34,771 nucleotides of DNA. Origin: Acetivibrio straminisolvens JCM 21531 (GTDB lineage Bacteria; Bacillota; Clostridia; Acetivibrionales; Acetivibrionaceae). The notes beneath the pieces are model-generated. The model ran no database searches and was not told the origin of the DNA. It saw only the letters and a list, made by a program, of their open reading frames with translations. The position numbers and the translations under genes are program-made. The stretch lies in the NCBI RefSeq assembly GCF_000521465.1, contig NZ_BAVR01000041.1:1-34771 (forward strand), in the 5' to 3' direction. Shown here one piece after another: positions 1 to 7,883 of this stretch (the first letter of the stretch is position 1; each line of letters opens with the position of its first letter).

Positions 1-170
1 CAGTAGAGCCAACACCGACACCAACAGAAACAGTAGAGCCTACACCGACACCAACAGAAACAGTAGAGCCACACCAACACCGACAGAGACAGTAGAGCCA
101 ACACCGACACCAACAGAAACAGTAGAGCCAACACCGACACCAACAGAGACAGTACAGCCTACACCTACAC
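1..170 (+). repeat. 30-bp tandem repeat coding [10 protein letters not shown] linker
   Basis: About five and a half copies of a 30-bp unit run from the window edge to about 170, varying at a few third positions. They encode the O-glycosylation-prone Thr/Pro linker of the surface anchor. The third copy lacks one base, which breaks the reading frame. There are no unique spacers, so this is not a CRISPR array. Confidence 0.9.
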
Positions 171-988
171 CAACGCCAACAAATGATGGCGGAGGCGGCG
201 GTGGCGGTGGCGGCGGTGGTGGAGGATATGTACCTTCAACACCAACACCGACAGCTACACCAACAGCTACGCCGACGTCGACACCAACAGAGATTGTAGA
301 GCCTACACCAACTGATATGCCTGGTGCGAATGGTGGAGAACATAGAGCGTACTTGAGAGGATATCCGGATGGAAGCTTTATGCCTGAAAGGAATATAACA
401 AGAGCTGAAGCAGCAGTAATCTTTGCTAAGCTTCTTGGGGCTGATGAAAGCTTTGGAGCTCAGTATACAAGTCCATACTCCGATTTGAATGATACTCACT
501 GGGCAGCATGGGCAATCAAGTATGCATCGAGCCAAGGCTTGTTTAAGGGATATCCGGACGGTACGTTTAAGCCGGATCAGAACATAACAAGAGCGGAATT
601 TGCAACTGTTGTACTTGAGTTCCTGAAGATCGTTAAGGGTCAGGAATTGATAAGTAAAATTGCAACAATAGATATAAGTAAACCGAAGTTTGATGATTGT
701 ATCGGACATTGGGCACAGAAGAACATAGAAATATTGACTAGCCTGGGTTACATTAGTGGATATCCTGACGGAACGTTCAAGCCGCAAAACTTCATAAAAC
801 GTTCCGAAAGCGTAGCACTAATTAACAGAGCATTGGAGAGAGGTCCGCTTAATGGAGCGCCGAAGACCTTCCCTGATGTTGACGAATCATACTGGGCATT
901 CAAAGATATAGCAGAAGGTGCTCTTGACCACAAGTACATCATTGATGAAGACAAGAAAGAGGTTCTTGTGGAGATACTTGAGAAGTAA
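1..988 (+). CDS. olpB: C-terminal part of an OlpB-like cell-surface anchoring protein (SLH domains); 5' end outside window
   Basis: Only the end of the gene is present. It encodes a Thr/Pro/Glu repeat linker (unit [10 protein letters not shown]), a run of about 12 glycines (near 187-228), a second Thr/Pro linker, then three S-layer homology repeats ([60 protein letters not shown]) and stops at 986-988. SLH repeats bind secondary cell wall polymers and hold the protein on the cell surface. By position before an Orf2p-like and an OlpA-like gene it is probably OlpB, which displays type II cohesins for scaffoldin; its cohesins are not in the window. The repeat reads in one frame up to about base 70 and in another after it: one 30-bp unit is 29 bp long, so one base appears lost near 70-72. 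A rho-independent terminator follows. Identity as OlpB is inferred from synteny; the SLH anchor is certain. Confidence 0.85.
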   Translation, partial: SRANTDTNRNSRAYTDTNRNSRATPTPTETVEPTPTPTETVEPTPTPTETVQPTPTPTPTNDGGGGGGGGGGGGGYVPSTPTPTATPTATPTSTPTEIVEPTPTDMPGANGGEHRAYLRGYPDGSFMPERNITRAEAAVIFAKLLGADESFGAQYTSPYSDLNDTHWAAWAIKYASSQGLFKGYPDGTFKPDQNITRAEFATVVLEFLKIVKGQELISKIATIDISKPKFDDCIGHWAQKNIEILTSLGYISGYPDGTFKPQNFIKRSESVALINRALERGPLNGAPKTFPDVDESYWAFKDIAEGALDHKYIIDEDKKEVLVEILEK

Positions 989-1009
989 TAAATTGATATG
1001 ACCTAATTT

Positions 1010-1055
1010 AAAGCTGTTGCGTCTAAGATTAAATTCTTTTGCGCAACAGCTTTTT
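1010..1055 (+). terminator. Rho-independent terminator after the OlpB-like gene
   Basis: Perfect 12-bp inverted repeat AAAGCTGTTGCG (1010-1021) and CGCAACAGCTTT (1042-1053), running into five T. It lies 21 bp after the stop codon. Confidence 0.9.
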
Positions 1056-1125
1056 CATATTCAAAAATAGGAACGGAAATTGGATACGAATTGCTTCGAA
1101 AACAAGAGATTATTTGTAAAATGAC

Positions 1126-1154
1126 TTGAAACATTGGCAAAACTAATTTATAAT
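1126..1154 (+). promoter_or_regulatory. Sigma-A-type promoter for the orf2p-olpA unit
   Basis: TTGAAA (1126-1131), 17-bp spacer, perfect TATAAT (1149-1154). It is followed by a leader of nearly 480 nt before the start codon at 1639. No better promoter was seen closer to the gene, though the leader is AT-rich and could hold others. Confidence 0.6.
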
Positions 1155-1638
1155 TAAATATATAAAAGATAATTTTATTAAGCATATATATAGACTAAAA
1201 TATGCTCTATTAGTTATTGTAATCGATTTATTTTCTGGGGAGGAATTGTTGTGCATTGCGATATTTGATAATCTTTTCTTATCAGAATTCAAAAGATAAT
1301 TTCCAAATAATTATTTTCAAAGATGCATATTCATAGTTTACCAGCTTTTATTCCCGCTATTGTTACAGTCTATTCAATCCAATTACAAAATTAAAAATAG
1401 TTGTTGTAAGTATTAATAGAAATTAACTGATGCGATTGGGAAGTTGTAATCCCGATATTAAATCAATATTTTCAAATTATATATACGAATAGTGCAGAAT
1501 GCACAATGTAAGTAATAAAAACGATGGAGGCTATTGCCTTCATTAAAATATATTCAATAAAAATATTGGGGGTGTTGAATGAACAATAAAAAGAATTAAA
1601 GATAATGTTTGAAAGTATGATATCATTGGGGGGGTTTT
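1155..1638 (+). other. Long 5' leader of the orf2p-like gene with three hairpins and a mini-ORF
   Basis: No gene is visible in this AT-rich stretch. Its 3' third holds three hairpins in a row: ATTGGGA/TCCCGAT (1435-1456), GTGCA/TGCAC (1492-1504), and ATGGAGGC/GCCTTCAT with a TATT loop (1524-1543). A six-residue ORF (MNNKKN, 1579-1599) has its own GGGGGTG Shine-Dalgarno-like sequence. It ends 40 bp before the real start, which has a similar G-rich site. I do not recognise a known riboswitch class. Confidence 0.4.
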
Positions 1639-4249
1639 ATGAAAAAAAACAATGCATTATCATTAGCTGCAATAATAGTGCTGCTTCTAACCAGTCTATT
1701 TACAAACATAAGTTATGCAGAAAATTCAAGTATATCAATGGAGCTTGATAAGACAAAAGTCAATGTAGGCGACATAATTATAGCTACAATAAAGATAGAC
1801 AATATCAATAACTTCTGTGGATATCAGATAAACATAAAATATGATCCGTCGGTCTTGCAGGCAATCAATCCTTTGACAGGAAAACCGATAACAAGCAGTG
1901 GCGAAATGCCGGTAGTAGACGGGACATTATTGAATGGGGACTACGGAACTATGCCAATTGCTGCAAATGATGTTAGCAAGGGAATTCTAAACTTTGGCAA
2001 TACGTATCTCTATACAGATGACTACAAGGCCAGTGGAAAACCTGAAAAAACCGGGACTATTGGGAAAATAGGATTCAAAGCACTAAAGCCAGGTAACACA
2101 AGTATTAAATTTGAAAACACATCTGCTATGCCTGACGCAAAAGATGGAACTAACCTTTATGATTGGAACACATATATGATAACAGATTATGATGTGATTC
2201 AACCCGACATGATCACAATAACCGAATCTTTGCCGGATGATGCTTATATTGCTTTAGAGCTAGACAAAACTGAAGTAAAAGTAGGAGATATAGTTGTTGC
2301 AACGGTAAGAGCAAACAACCTGACCAACCTGGCAGGTATTCAGATAAACATGAAATATGATCCGGAAGTATTGCAAGCAGTTGATCCAATAACAGGAAAT
2401 GCTTTTGGAGCCAGAACAGGACTTGTGGGAGCAGAACTGATTGCAAATACGAAATATTCTCCACAGAAAATAATAGAAAATAAAATAGATTCCGGTATAA
2501 TAAATTATGCCTGCACATACTTAAGTTTACCTCTGTACAGGGAATCGGGAGAGTCAGAAGACACTGGAATAATTGGAAAGGTAGGATTTAAGGTACTTGA
2601 AGCCAAGGAAACGACAGTAAAACTGGAGAATGCAGGATCCATGCCGAACTCGGTAGATGGTACTTATGCATTTGATTGGTACGGCAACCTCATGAAAGGA
2701 TATAAGGTTATACAACCAAGTAAAATTACTGTTATTTCAGAACCCGATCCAACACCGACAGCAACACCAACAGCAACACCAACAGCAACACCGACAGCAA
2801 CACCAACAGCAACACCGACAGCAACACCAACAGCAACACCGACAGCAACACCAACAGCAACACCAACAATAACACCGAGCCCTACTCCAACACTTCAGAC
2901 ACCGGTGATAACACAAGGACGTATTTCTATAATACTTGATAAGACAGAGGCAAAAGTGGGGATATTATAACAGCAACAGTAAGGATTGATAACATTAAGA
3001 ATTTCGGTGGATTCCAAGTAAACATCAAATACGATCCGAAAATGCTGCAAGCTGTTGATCCTCAGACAAAGAATGCCTTTACTGCAAGAACAATGCCGAC
3101 GGGCGCAACTATATTGATAAATGATGAATATCAGCCAATGTATTTTGTTGCAAATGATATTTCCAAGGGTATATTGAATTTTGGCAGAACCTATACTTAT
3201 ATGGGAGACTACAGAGCTGCCGGAAAGCCTGAAGAGTCGGGAATTCTTGCTAAAATAGGATTTAAAGTGCTTAAAGAGGGCAGTACAAATATCAAGTTTG
3301 AAGACACAATTACTATGCCTGATGCAAAAAAAGGAACATTTGTATTTGACTGGTATTCAGAAAAAATAGGTTATTATGACGTGATTCAGCCTGGCAAGAT
3401 TACAATAGTAAACGTAACACCGACAGCAACTGTCACACCTACGGATTCAACCGGCGATGGAGGCGGTCCGGGTGGAGGCGGCCCTGGTGGTGGAGGTCCG
3501 GGCGGCGGTGTTGTTAATCCTTCATCTTCACCAACACCTACACCGACACCTACTCCTACCAAAAAGCCAAATCCAACGGAAATAGTAGAACCCGACCCTG
3601 ATATACCGGCGGCTGTGGGAGTACATTATTCATATTTGACAGGATATCCGGATAAATTGTTCAGGCCTGAAAGAGTATTACAAGGGCTGAAGCGGCTGTG
3701 ATTTTGCAACTTATGGGAGCTGATGAGAATACAAAGATAGACTATAATGTTTCGTACAAAGATTTGGATAGCTCTCACTGGGCAAATTGGGCAATCAAAT
3801 ATGTGTCATACAAGAAGTTGTTTACCGGTTATCCCGATGGAACGTTCAAGCCAAATCAGAACATAACAAGAGCTGAATTTTCAACTGTTGTATTCAAGCT
3901 CCTTGTGTCTGAGAAAGGCCTTAAAGAAAATAAGATTGAGAAGTTCAAATTTGACGATTCAAAGGGTCACTGGGCACAACAATTCATTGAACAGCTATCG
4001 GATCTTGGCTACATTAACGGATATCCGGACGGCAGCTTTAGGCCTGATAACAATATCAAACGTTCCGAAAGTGTTGCGATGATAAACAGAGCTATGGGAA
4101 GAGGCCCATTGTATGGTGCACCTCAGACGTTTGATGATGTTCCTGAAACACACTGGGCTTTCAAGGACATTGCAGAGGGCGTACTTAGCCACAGATTCAA
4201 GCTGGATGAACAAGGTAAAGAGCAATTGTTGGAGATAATCGAGAAATAA
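1639..4249 (+). CDS. Orf2p-like surface anchoring scaffoldin: three type II cohesins plus three SLH repeats (two frameshifts)
   Basis: Reconstructed length is about 870 aa. A signal peptide (residues 1-27, ending SYA) is followed by cohesin 1 (about 30-192) and cohesin 2 (about 200-365). Then come a TPTA repeat linker, cohesin 3 (about 430-595), a Gly/Pro linker, a Thr/Pro linker and three SLH repeats. The cohesins have the type II pattern of OlpB/SdbA (ELDKT.V.VGDI, NIKYDP..LQA, then a VIQP motif near the end). In C. thermocellum such modules bind the type II dockerin of the CipA scaffoldin and hang the cellulosome on the cell wall. Two one-base losses break the frame: in GGGG at 2958-2961 (restores [14 protein letters not shown]) and at about 3675-3677 (restores [13 protein letters not shown]). 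The start has a strong G-rich ribosome site. Orf2p of C. thermocellum, as I recall it, has two cohesins, so the third is notable. Confidence 0.9.
2752..2866 (+). repeat. 12-bp tandem repeat coding TPTA linker
   Basis: Nine to ten copies of the 12-bp unit ACACCRACAGCA encode (TPTA)n between cohesin 2 and cohesin 3. Copy number in such arrays is easily changed by slippage and easily misassembled. Confidence 0.85.
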
Positions 4250-4302
4250 AAAATATATTGAAATGTTTGTAATTATAATTAATTATTTTGGGAGGATAAA
4301 GT

Positions 4303-5656
4303 ATGAAAAAACTAAAAAGAATTTTAGCAGTACTAACAATTTTGGCTATACTTGCAGGTATTAATATGTGTACATTTGTTTCCTTGGCACAATCCGACGC
4401 TATGCAAGTAATTATTGGCAATGCAAGGCAAGACCGGGTGAAAGGATTGAAGTACCGATAAATATTAAAAATGTTCCTGAAAACGCAGTGGCAAATATTG
4501 ACTTTGAACTTCAGTATGATGCTGAACTCTTAGAAATAATAGATATAAAGCCAGGAGACTTGGTAAAAAGTCCTTCGGAAAGCTTTGACTACAATGTTTT
4601 GGATAGTGAAGAGATCATAGTTATTTTATATGCAGAAGCTACCGGTAGGGGGACCGAATCGATAAAAACGGATGGCGTATTATGTACGATAGTGCTGGAA
4701 GTAAGTAAAGATGCAAAGCCCGGGACAAGTCGAATTAAACTTGTGAACTTAGGAGGTGTTGCTGACAATACTCTGAGAGAAATATATACTGAAGTTATAG
4801 ACGGCAAAGTGGAAATTATGGAAGCGTCCGCTCCGGCGGCAACGCCTACACCGGGCTCATCAGAAACAGCGAAGCCGACAAATGCACCAACACAGGATCC
4901 CGGTACCGGTTCTTCCGGAACACCACAAAGCACACCAAAGGTAACAGATTCGCCAAAACCTTCAACCACACCGAATACAACAGAGCAACCGGTTGAAGAT
5001 ATACCGCAAAGCGGTGCTGTTGGTAAGCATACACCTTTCCTTAGAGGATATCCGGGTGGATTGTTCAAGCCGGAGAATAACATTACAAGAGCTGAAGCTG
5101 CAGTTATCTTTGCAAAACTTTCAGGCGCGGATGAAAACAGTGCAAAAAACAATTCTTCTATTAGTTTTAAAGATTTAAAAGACACCCACTGGGCGGCATG
5201 GGCTATAAAATATGTTACTGAGGAGAAACTGTTTGGTGGTTATCCGGATGGAACCTTTATGCCGGACAAGATTATAACAAGGCTGAATTTGCAACAGTTA
5301 CATACAAATTCCTTGAAAAGCTCGGAAAGATCGGAGAAGTGCCGGATGTTAAAGTCGAATTAAAGGACATAGAAGGGCACTGGGCTAAAAATTATATTGA
5401 AACATTAGTTGCTAAAGGTTATGTAAAAGGCTATCCGGATGAGACCTTCAGACCTCAGGCAAGCATTAAGAGATCGGAGTCTGTAGCACTAATTAACAGA
5501 TCCCTTGAAAGAGGCCCGCTAAACGGTGCAGTTCTTGAATTTACAGATGTACCTGTGAACTACTGGGCATATAAAGACATCGCAGAAGGTGTAATTCATC
5601 ACAGTTATACAATTGATGAAAAGGGACAGGAAGTAATGGTTGAGAAGCTGGATTAA
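4303..5656 (+). CDS. olpA: OlpA-like surface protein: one type I cohesin plus three SLH repeats (two frameshifts)
   Basis: Reconstructed length is about 451 aa, close to C. thermocellum OlpA. The signal peptide starts MKKLKRILAVLTILAILAG and a GGGAGG site sits eight bases before ATG. A single type I cohesin follows (about residues 36-175: IEVPINIKNVP, FELQYDAELLEI, and a final VIDGKVEI strand). Next come a Thr/Pro/Ser linker and three SLH repeats (FLRGYPGGLFKPENNITRAE, LFGGYPDGTFMPDKIITR, YVKGYPDETFRPQASIKRSE). OlpA binds type I dockerins of cellulosomal enzymes directly at the cell surface. One-base losses at about 4425-4426 (AA for AAA) and 5281-5282 (GG for GGG) split the gene into three open frames; correcting both gives an uninterrupted family-like protein. 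The gap of only 53 bp to the previous gene, with no terminator, suggests one transcript with the orf2p-like gene. Confidence 0.9.
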
Positions 5657-5679
5657 CTAGTCTTACTACAATATAATTA

Positions 5680-5802
5680 AATAAAAGCTTGCTACATCGA
5701 GTTACTTCACTTTTGCTCTTCCGTTTCATTCTAAAAGGTCAATAAAAGCTCGGGACATCGAGTCCCTTCGCTTTTGCCTCTTTCATTTCATTCCAAGAGG
5801 CC
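5680..5802 (+). repeat. Two tandem diverged 61/62-bp repeats, each with a terminator-like hairpin
   Basis: Copy 1 (5680-5740) and copy 2 (5741-5802) align along their length. Copy 2 folds as AAAAGC-tc-GGGAC-atcga-GTCCC-ttc-GCTTTT (5744-5775). Copy 1 keeps the outer stem and central ATCGA but has weaker inner pairs. They lie directly after olpA and before a stronger terminator. Probable role: stacked transcription termination; a short repeat family or small RNA is also possible. Confidence 0.6.
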
Positions 5803-5810
5803 AAAAAAGG

Positions 5811-5843
5811 GCTCAGAAAGCTAAAATGCTTTCTGAGCTTTTT
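5811..5843 (+). terminator. Bidirectional terminator between olpA and the transglutaminase-like gene
   Basis: Perfect 11-bp stem GCTCAGAAAGC/GCTTTCTGAGC (5811-5821, 5828-5838) with a 6-nt loop. It is followed by five T on the plus strand and preceded by six A, which become T on the minus strand. It can serve both converging genes. Confidence 0.9.
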
Positions 5844-5884
5844 AAATTTAACCGGGCTCTGTTCTTATGGAGGTATAAACTTAA

Positions 5885-6727
5885 TTAATATTCCTCTAAT
5901 TTTTCATGATTCTTGTTGAAATCCCTGTTGTCAAAATAGCTTGTCCTCAGGGTAGAGCCAAAGGTGGAATCGACATTAATCCATCTTTTTTCTTCAGAAA
6001 TATATATTTCATTCCAGGCATGCAGTTCATTGCCATAGGTACCTATGAAATTACCTTTTATCATCTTTACCTGAAGTCCCGAAGCACGGCCCAAGGCAGC
6101 AACAAGAGCCGAGTAATCGTAACACACGCCTTTCTTTGTTTCGAGAGTATTAAGGGCACCATAGATATTATCAAAGTTTTTATTAATTTGTCTTAGGTAT
6201 TTATCATAATCATATCTAATATTATTGACAACCCAATTATAAATGTTTTCAGCCTTTTCCCTGTCGGTTTTGGCGTCCTTGGTTAATTCTTGAGCCAAAG
6301 CAATTATATCTTCATTATTGCTTTCAACATGGAGGGTAGGCACTGTAAACCTGTTTACTTCAACAGTGTTTTCAACAAACACAGTCGGTCCAAAGGTATA
6401 TACTCTATCTTTCTTATGAACCAGGACGGAAACTTGATATTTACCCTTTCCGTCTATAAGCCAAATTTCTTCGTTGAATTTGCCGTCAACAAGCTTTACC
6501 TCATACCAACGCTGAATATCGTCCTTGATAATAAGGATTTTGATTAAACTGTTAACGGTTTCACCTGTTAATGTAACTTTTCCTTCAACATCTGATGGGA
6601 TTTTTTGGAGGGAAACTCCGTTGGACTTTATGTATTCGGTGATTGTAGTGGTTACGGCAAATCCTGCATTTGTAAAGATGATAACGGTTAAGACGAGCAT
6701 AATGATACTACTTACTATCTTTTTCAT
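5885..6727 (-). CDS. Secreted transglutaminase-like cysteine enzyme under c-di-GMP riboswitch control
   Basis: 280 aa. An N-terminal signal peptide or anchor (MKKIVSSIIMLVLTVIIFTN, then AGFA) is followed by an extracellular beta-rich region (about 45-130) and a transglutaminase-core domain (about 140-260). The catalytic triad is visible as Cys202 in KKGVCYDYSAL, His236 in ELHAWNEIYI and Asp253 in WINVDSTFG. Family members act as peptide-bond hydrolases or cross-linkers outside the cell; the substrate cannot be read from the sequence. GGGAGG lies eight bases before the ATG. Two c-di-GMP-I riboswitches precede it. Its 3' end meets the olpA transcript at a shared terminator. The family also includes LapG-type proteases that release adhesins under c-di-GMP control, a functional parallel only, since LapG is a different subfamily. 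Confidence 0.85.
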   Translation of the reverse strand: MKKIVSSIIMLVLTVIIFTNAGFAVTTTITEYIKSNGVSLQKIPSDVEGKVTLTGETVNSLIKILIIKDDIQRWYEVKLVDGKFNEEIWLIDGKGKYQVSVLVHKKDRVYTFGPTVFVENTVEVNRFTVPTLHVESNNEDIIALAQELTKDAKTDREKAENIYNWVVNNIRYDYDKYLRQINKNFDNIYGALNTLETKKGVCYDYSALVAALGRASGLQVKMIKGNFIGTYGNELHAWNEIYISEEKRWINVDSTFGSTLRTSYFDNRDFNKNHEKLEEY

Positions 6728-6747
6728 AAAAAATTCCTCCCTTTTTT

Positions 6748-6828
6748 GGTAACTCAGCCGTCATGGTTTGGAGTCCCAAACCGAAGACCTGTAGCTTTGC
6801 GTCCTCAATTTTCATTGAGTTTGCCTTT
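6748..6828 (-). promoter_or_regulatory. Proximal cyclic-di-GMP-I (GEMM) riboswitch
   Basis: On the minus strand the aptamer reads GGCAAA, a hairpin CTCAATGAAAATTGAG with a GAAA-type loop, GGACGCAAAGC, a second arm GGTTTGGGACTCCAAACC, then ATGACGGC and GAGTTACC. These are the conserved pieces of the GEMM-I class in the right order. Upstream CCCTTT (6838-6833) can pair with AAAGGG (6744-6739), which includes half of the gene's Shine-Dalgarno sequence. Ligand-dependent control of translation is therefore possible, but that is inference. Confidence 0.88.
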
Positions 6829-6950
6829 ATCGAAAGGGCTAAGGATGTTATTTTGAAATTGTGACAAGAAAGTAAATAAACTGTAGAAACAATGAGTCGA
6901 TACGAAAGTAGATTATAAAGTAAACAATAAGCAATAATAAAGCTCTGAAT

Positions 6951-6972
6951 GGGTATACCAAACAGAGCTATA
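6951..6972 (-). terminator. Terminator-like hairpin between the two riboswitches
   Basis: On the minus strand AGCTCTG pairs with CAGAGCT across a loop of about a dozen bases and runs into TTTATTATT. It sits 25-45 bases downstream of the distal aptamer, where a riboswitch expression platform is expected. Confidence 0.6.
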
Positions 6973-6995
6973 AAGATCTGTGATCCTATAACTTT

Positions 6996-7072
6996 TGGCA
7001 ACCCGACTGTCATAGTGTCTCCACCTTAGACTCGTGGCTTTGCGTCTCTACCTTTCGATAGATTTGCCTTTT
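6996..7072 (-). promoter_or_regulatory. Distal cyclic-di-GMP-I (GEMM) riboswitch
   Basis: On the minus strand: AAAGGCAAA, the hairpin TCTATCGAAAGGTAGA with GAAA loop, GACGCAAAGCCAC, AGTCTAAGG, a short second arm, TATGACAGTC and GGGTTGCC. All conserved GEMM-I blocks are present, closer to consensus than in the proximal copy. It lies just downstream of a good promoter. Open frames over this region are coincidental. Confidence 0.92.
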
Positions 7073-7105
7073 GCAAAAGCTCAATATGCAATTTTATCTA
7101 ATTTT

Positions 7106-7134
7106 ATTATACACCAAAATAAGTATGATTTCAA
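7106..7134 (-). promoter_or_regulatory. Sigma-A-type promoter for the riboswitch/transglutaminase transcript
   Basis: Minus strand TTGAAA (7134-7129), 17-bp spacer, TATAAT (7111-7106). The predicted start is about 25-30 bases before the distal riboswitch, giving a leader of about 370 nt. Confidence 0.75.
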
Positions 7135-7295
7135 TCACTTTTAATAAAATATGGACTTTTTGTTGTCTTTTTAATGAAAAATTAGAACTTTTCTTACCGG
7201 GTATCGTCTAATTAATAGGATAGAAAAAAAGCAGAGGAATATCAAGGTATTTATGTCTAACCGGCATATTTGGAATATTTGGAGGGAACGTAAGG

Positions 7296-7472
7296 ATGAA
7301 CGGATATAACTTTACCGAAATCGGAATGCTTGTGGGAGCTGCTGTAGGTGGCATACTTTCGGTAATAGGTTTTATACTTTGGCACAGTACCGTAACTTTT
7401 TCTTTTGCCTTTGTTGGAATAACTTTGGGAATTTTGGGAGGAAGTATTATTGACAAGAGATCCGTAAAATAG
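7296..7472 (+). CDS. Small two-helix membrane protein, unknown function (58 aa)
   Basis: Starts MNGYNFTEIGMLVGAAVGG and ends IIDKRSVK. Two hydrophobic stretches (about 9-29 and 33-51) are rich in glycine and separated by a short polar turn (HSTV), so it is a likely membrane hairpin. A ribosome site GGAGGGAA precedes the ATG. It reads divergently from the riboswitch promoter. I do not recognise the family. The hydrophobic pattern, clean start signal and absence of any competing gene make it a credible small gene. Confidence 0.6.
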   Translation: MNGYNFTEIGMLVGAAVGGILSVIGFILWHSTVTFSFAFVGITLGILGGSIIDKRSVK

Positions 7473-7545
7473 CATACAAAGAATAAATCTTTTCGTTATT
7501 GAAAATACTATATGTACATAATTTTATGTAAAGGAGTGTCACACC

Positions 7546-7883
7546 ATAAGTAGCGATAAAATTCTAGACCTGCTTCAGGAGGTAGAACGCCTGGAGGGAG
7601 AAGTATGCAATATAGGAACTGTGTTTACGGAAATCCTGAAGGATGAAATCAATGCAAATGATCAGCAAAGACTTTATAATGGGGTAAAAAGACTCATAAA
7701 AAATATTCCCAAGAGAAAAGAGGGATAGAGACCCTCGACGAATTTATAAGGGTTTTAAGCGGAGGAGCGTCGTTGGAGGAATTATTGCAAATCACAAAAG
7801 ATGAAGCACAAAACCCTACTATCTCTACAGAACTTACTGTGGATGACAGTTGCTACAGGGGAGAAAATATTTCACCCGACTAG
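7546..7883 (+). CDS. Small acidic protein of unknown function with apparent ATA start and one frameshift
   Basis: AAGGAG (7531-7536) lies nine bases before ATA at 7546, in frame with ISSDKILDLLQEVERLEGE; no ATG, GTG or TTG is suitably placed. The first frame ends at 7726-7728. Adding one A to AAAA at 7717-7720 joins it to a second good frame, starting KRKRGIETLDEFIRVLSGG, which runs to TAG at 7881-7883. That gives about 112 aa. It looks helical and charged, with a pattern (LDEFIRVLSGGASLEELL) of amphipathic helices and no signal peptide. The final stop overlaps the stop of the converging gene in one CTAG. The ATA start may be real or a base-call error for ATG. Function unknown. Confidence 0.5.

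Noticed and set aside
1-170. 30-bp repeats as a CRISPR array
   Set aside because: Copies are contiguous with no unique spacers and encode a [10 protein letters not shown] protein linker.
236-787. 183-aa minus-strand open frame opposite the SLH region
   Set aside because: Shadow of the repetitive SLH and glycine-rich coding sequence; low-complexity, Cys/Trp-rich product.
2958-3677. Programmed frameshifting in the orf2p-like gene
   Set aside because: No slippery heptamer with downstream structure; identical one-base losses occur in unrelated genes, so sequencing error is simpler.
6708-7013. 101-aa minus-strand open frame before the transglutaminase-like gene
   Set aside because: It covers the proximal riboswitch, the inter-riboswitch hairpin and the edge of the distal aptamer; no ribosome site and no protein-like pattern.
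5680-7134. Insertion sequence or other mobile element between olpA and the small genes
   Set aside because: No transposase or integrase and no target duplication; the repeats and hairpins are terminators and riboswitches.
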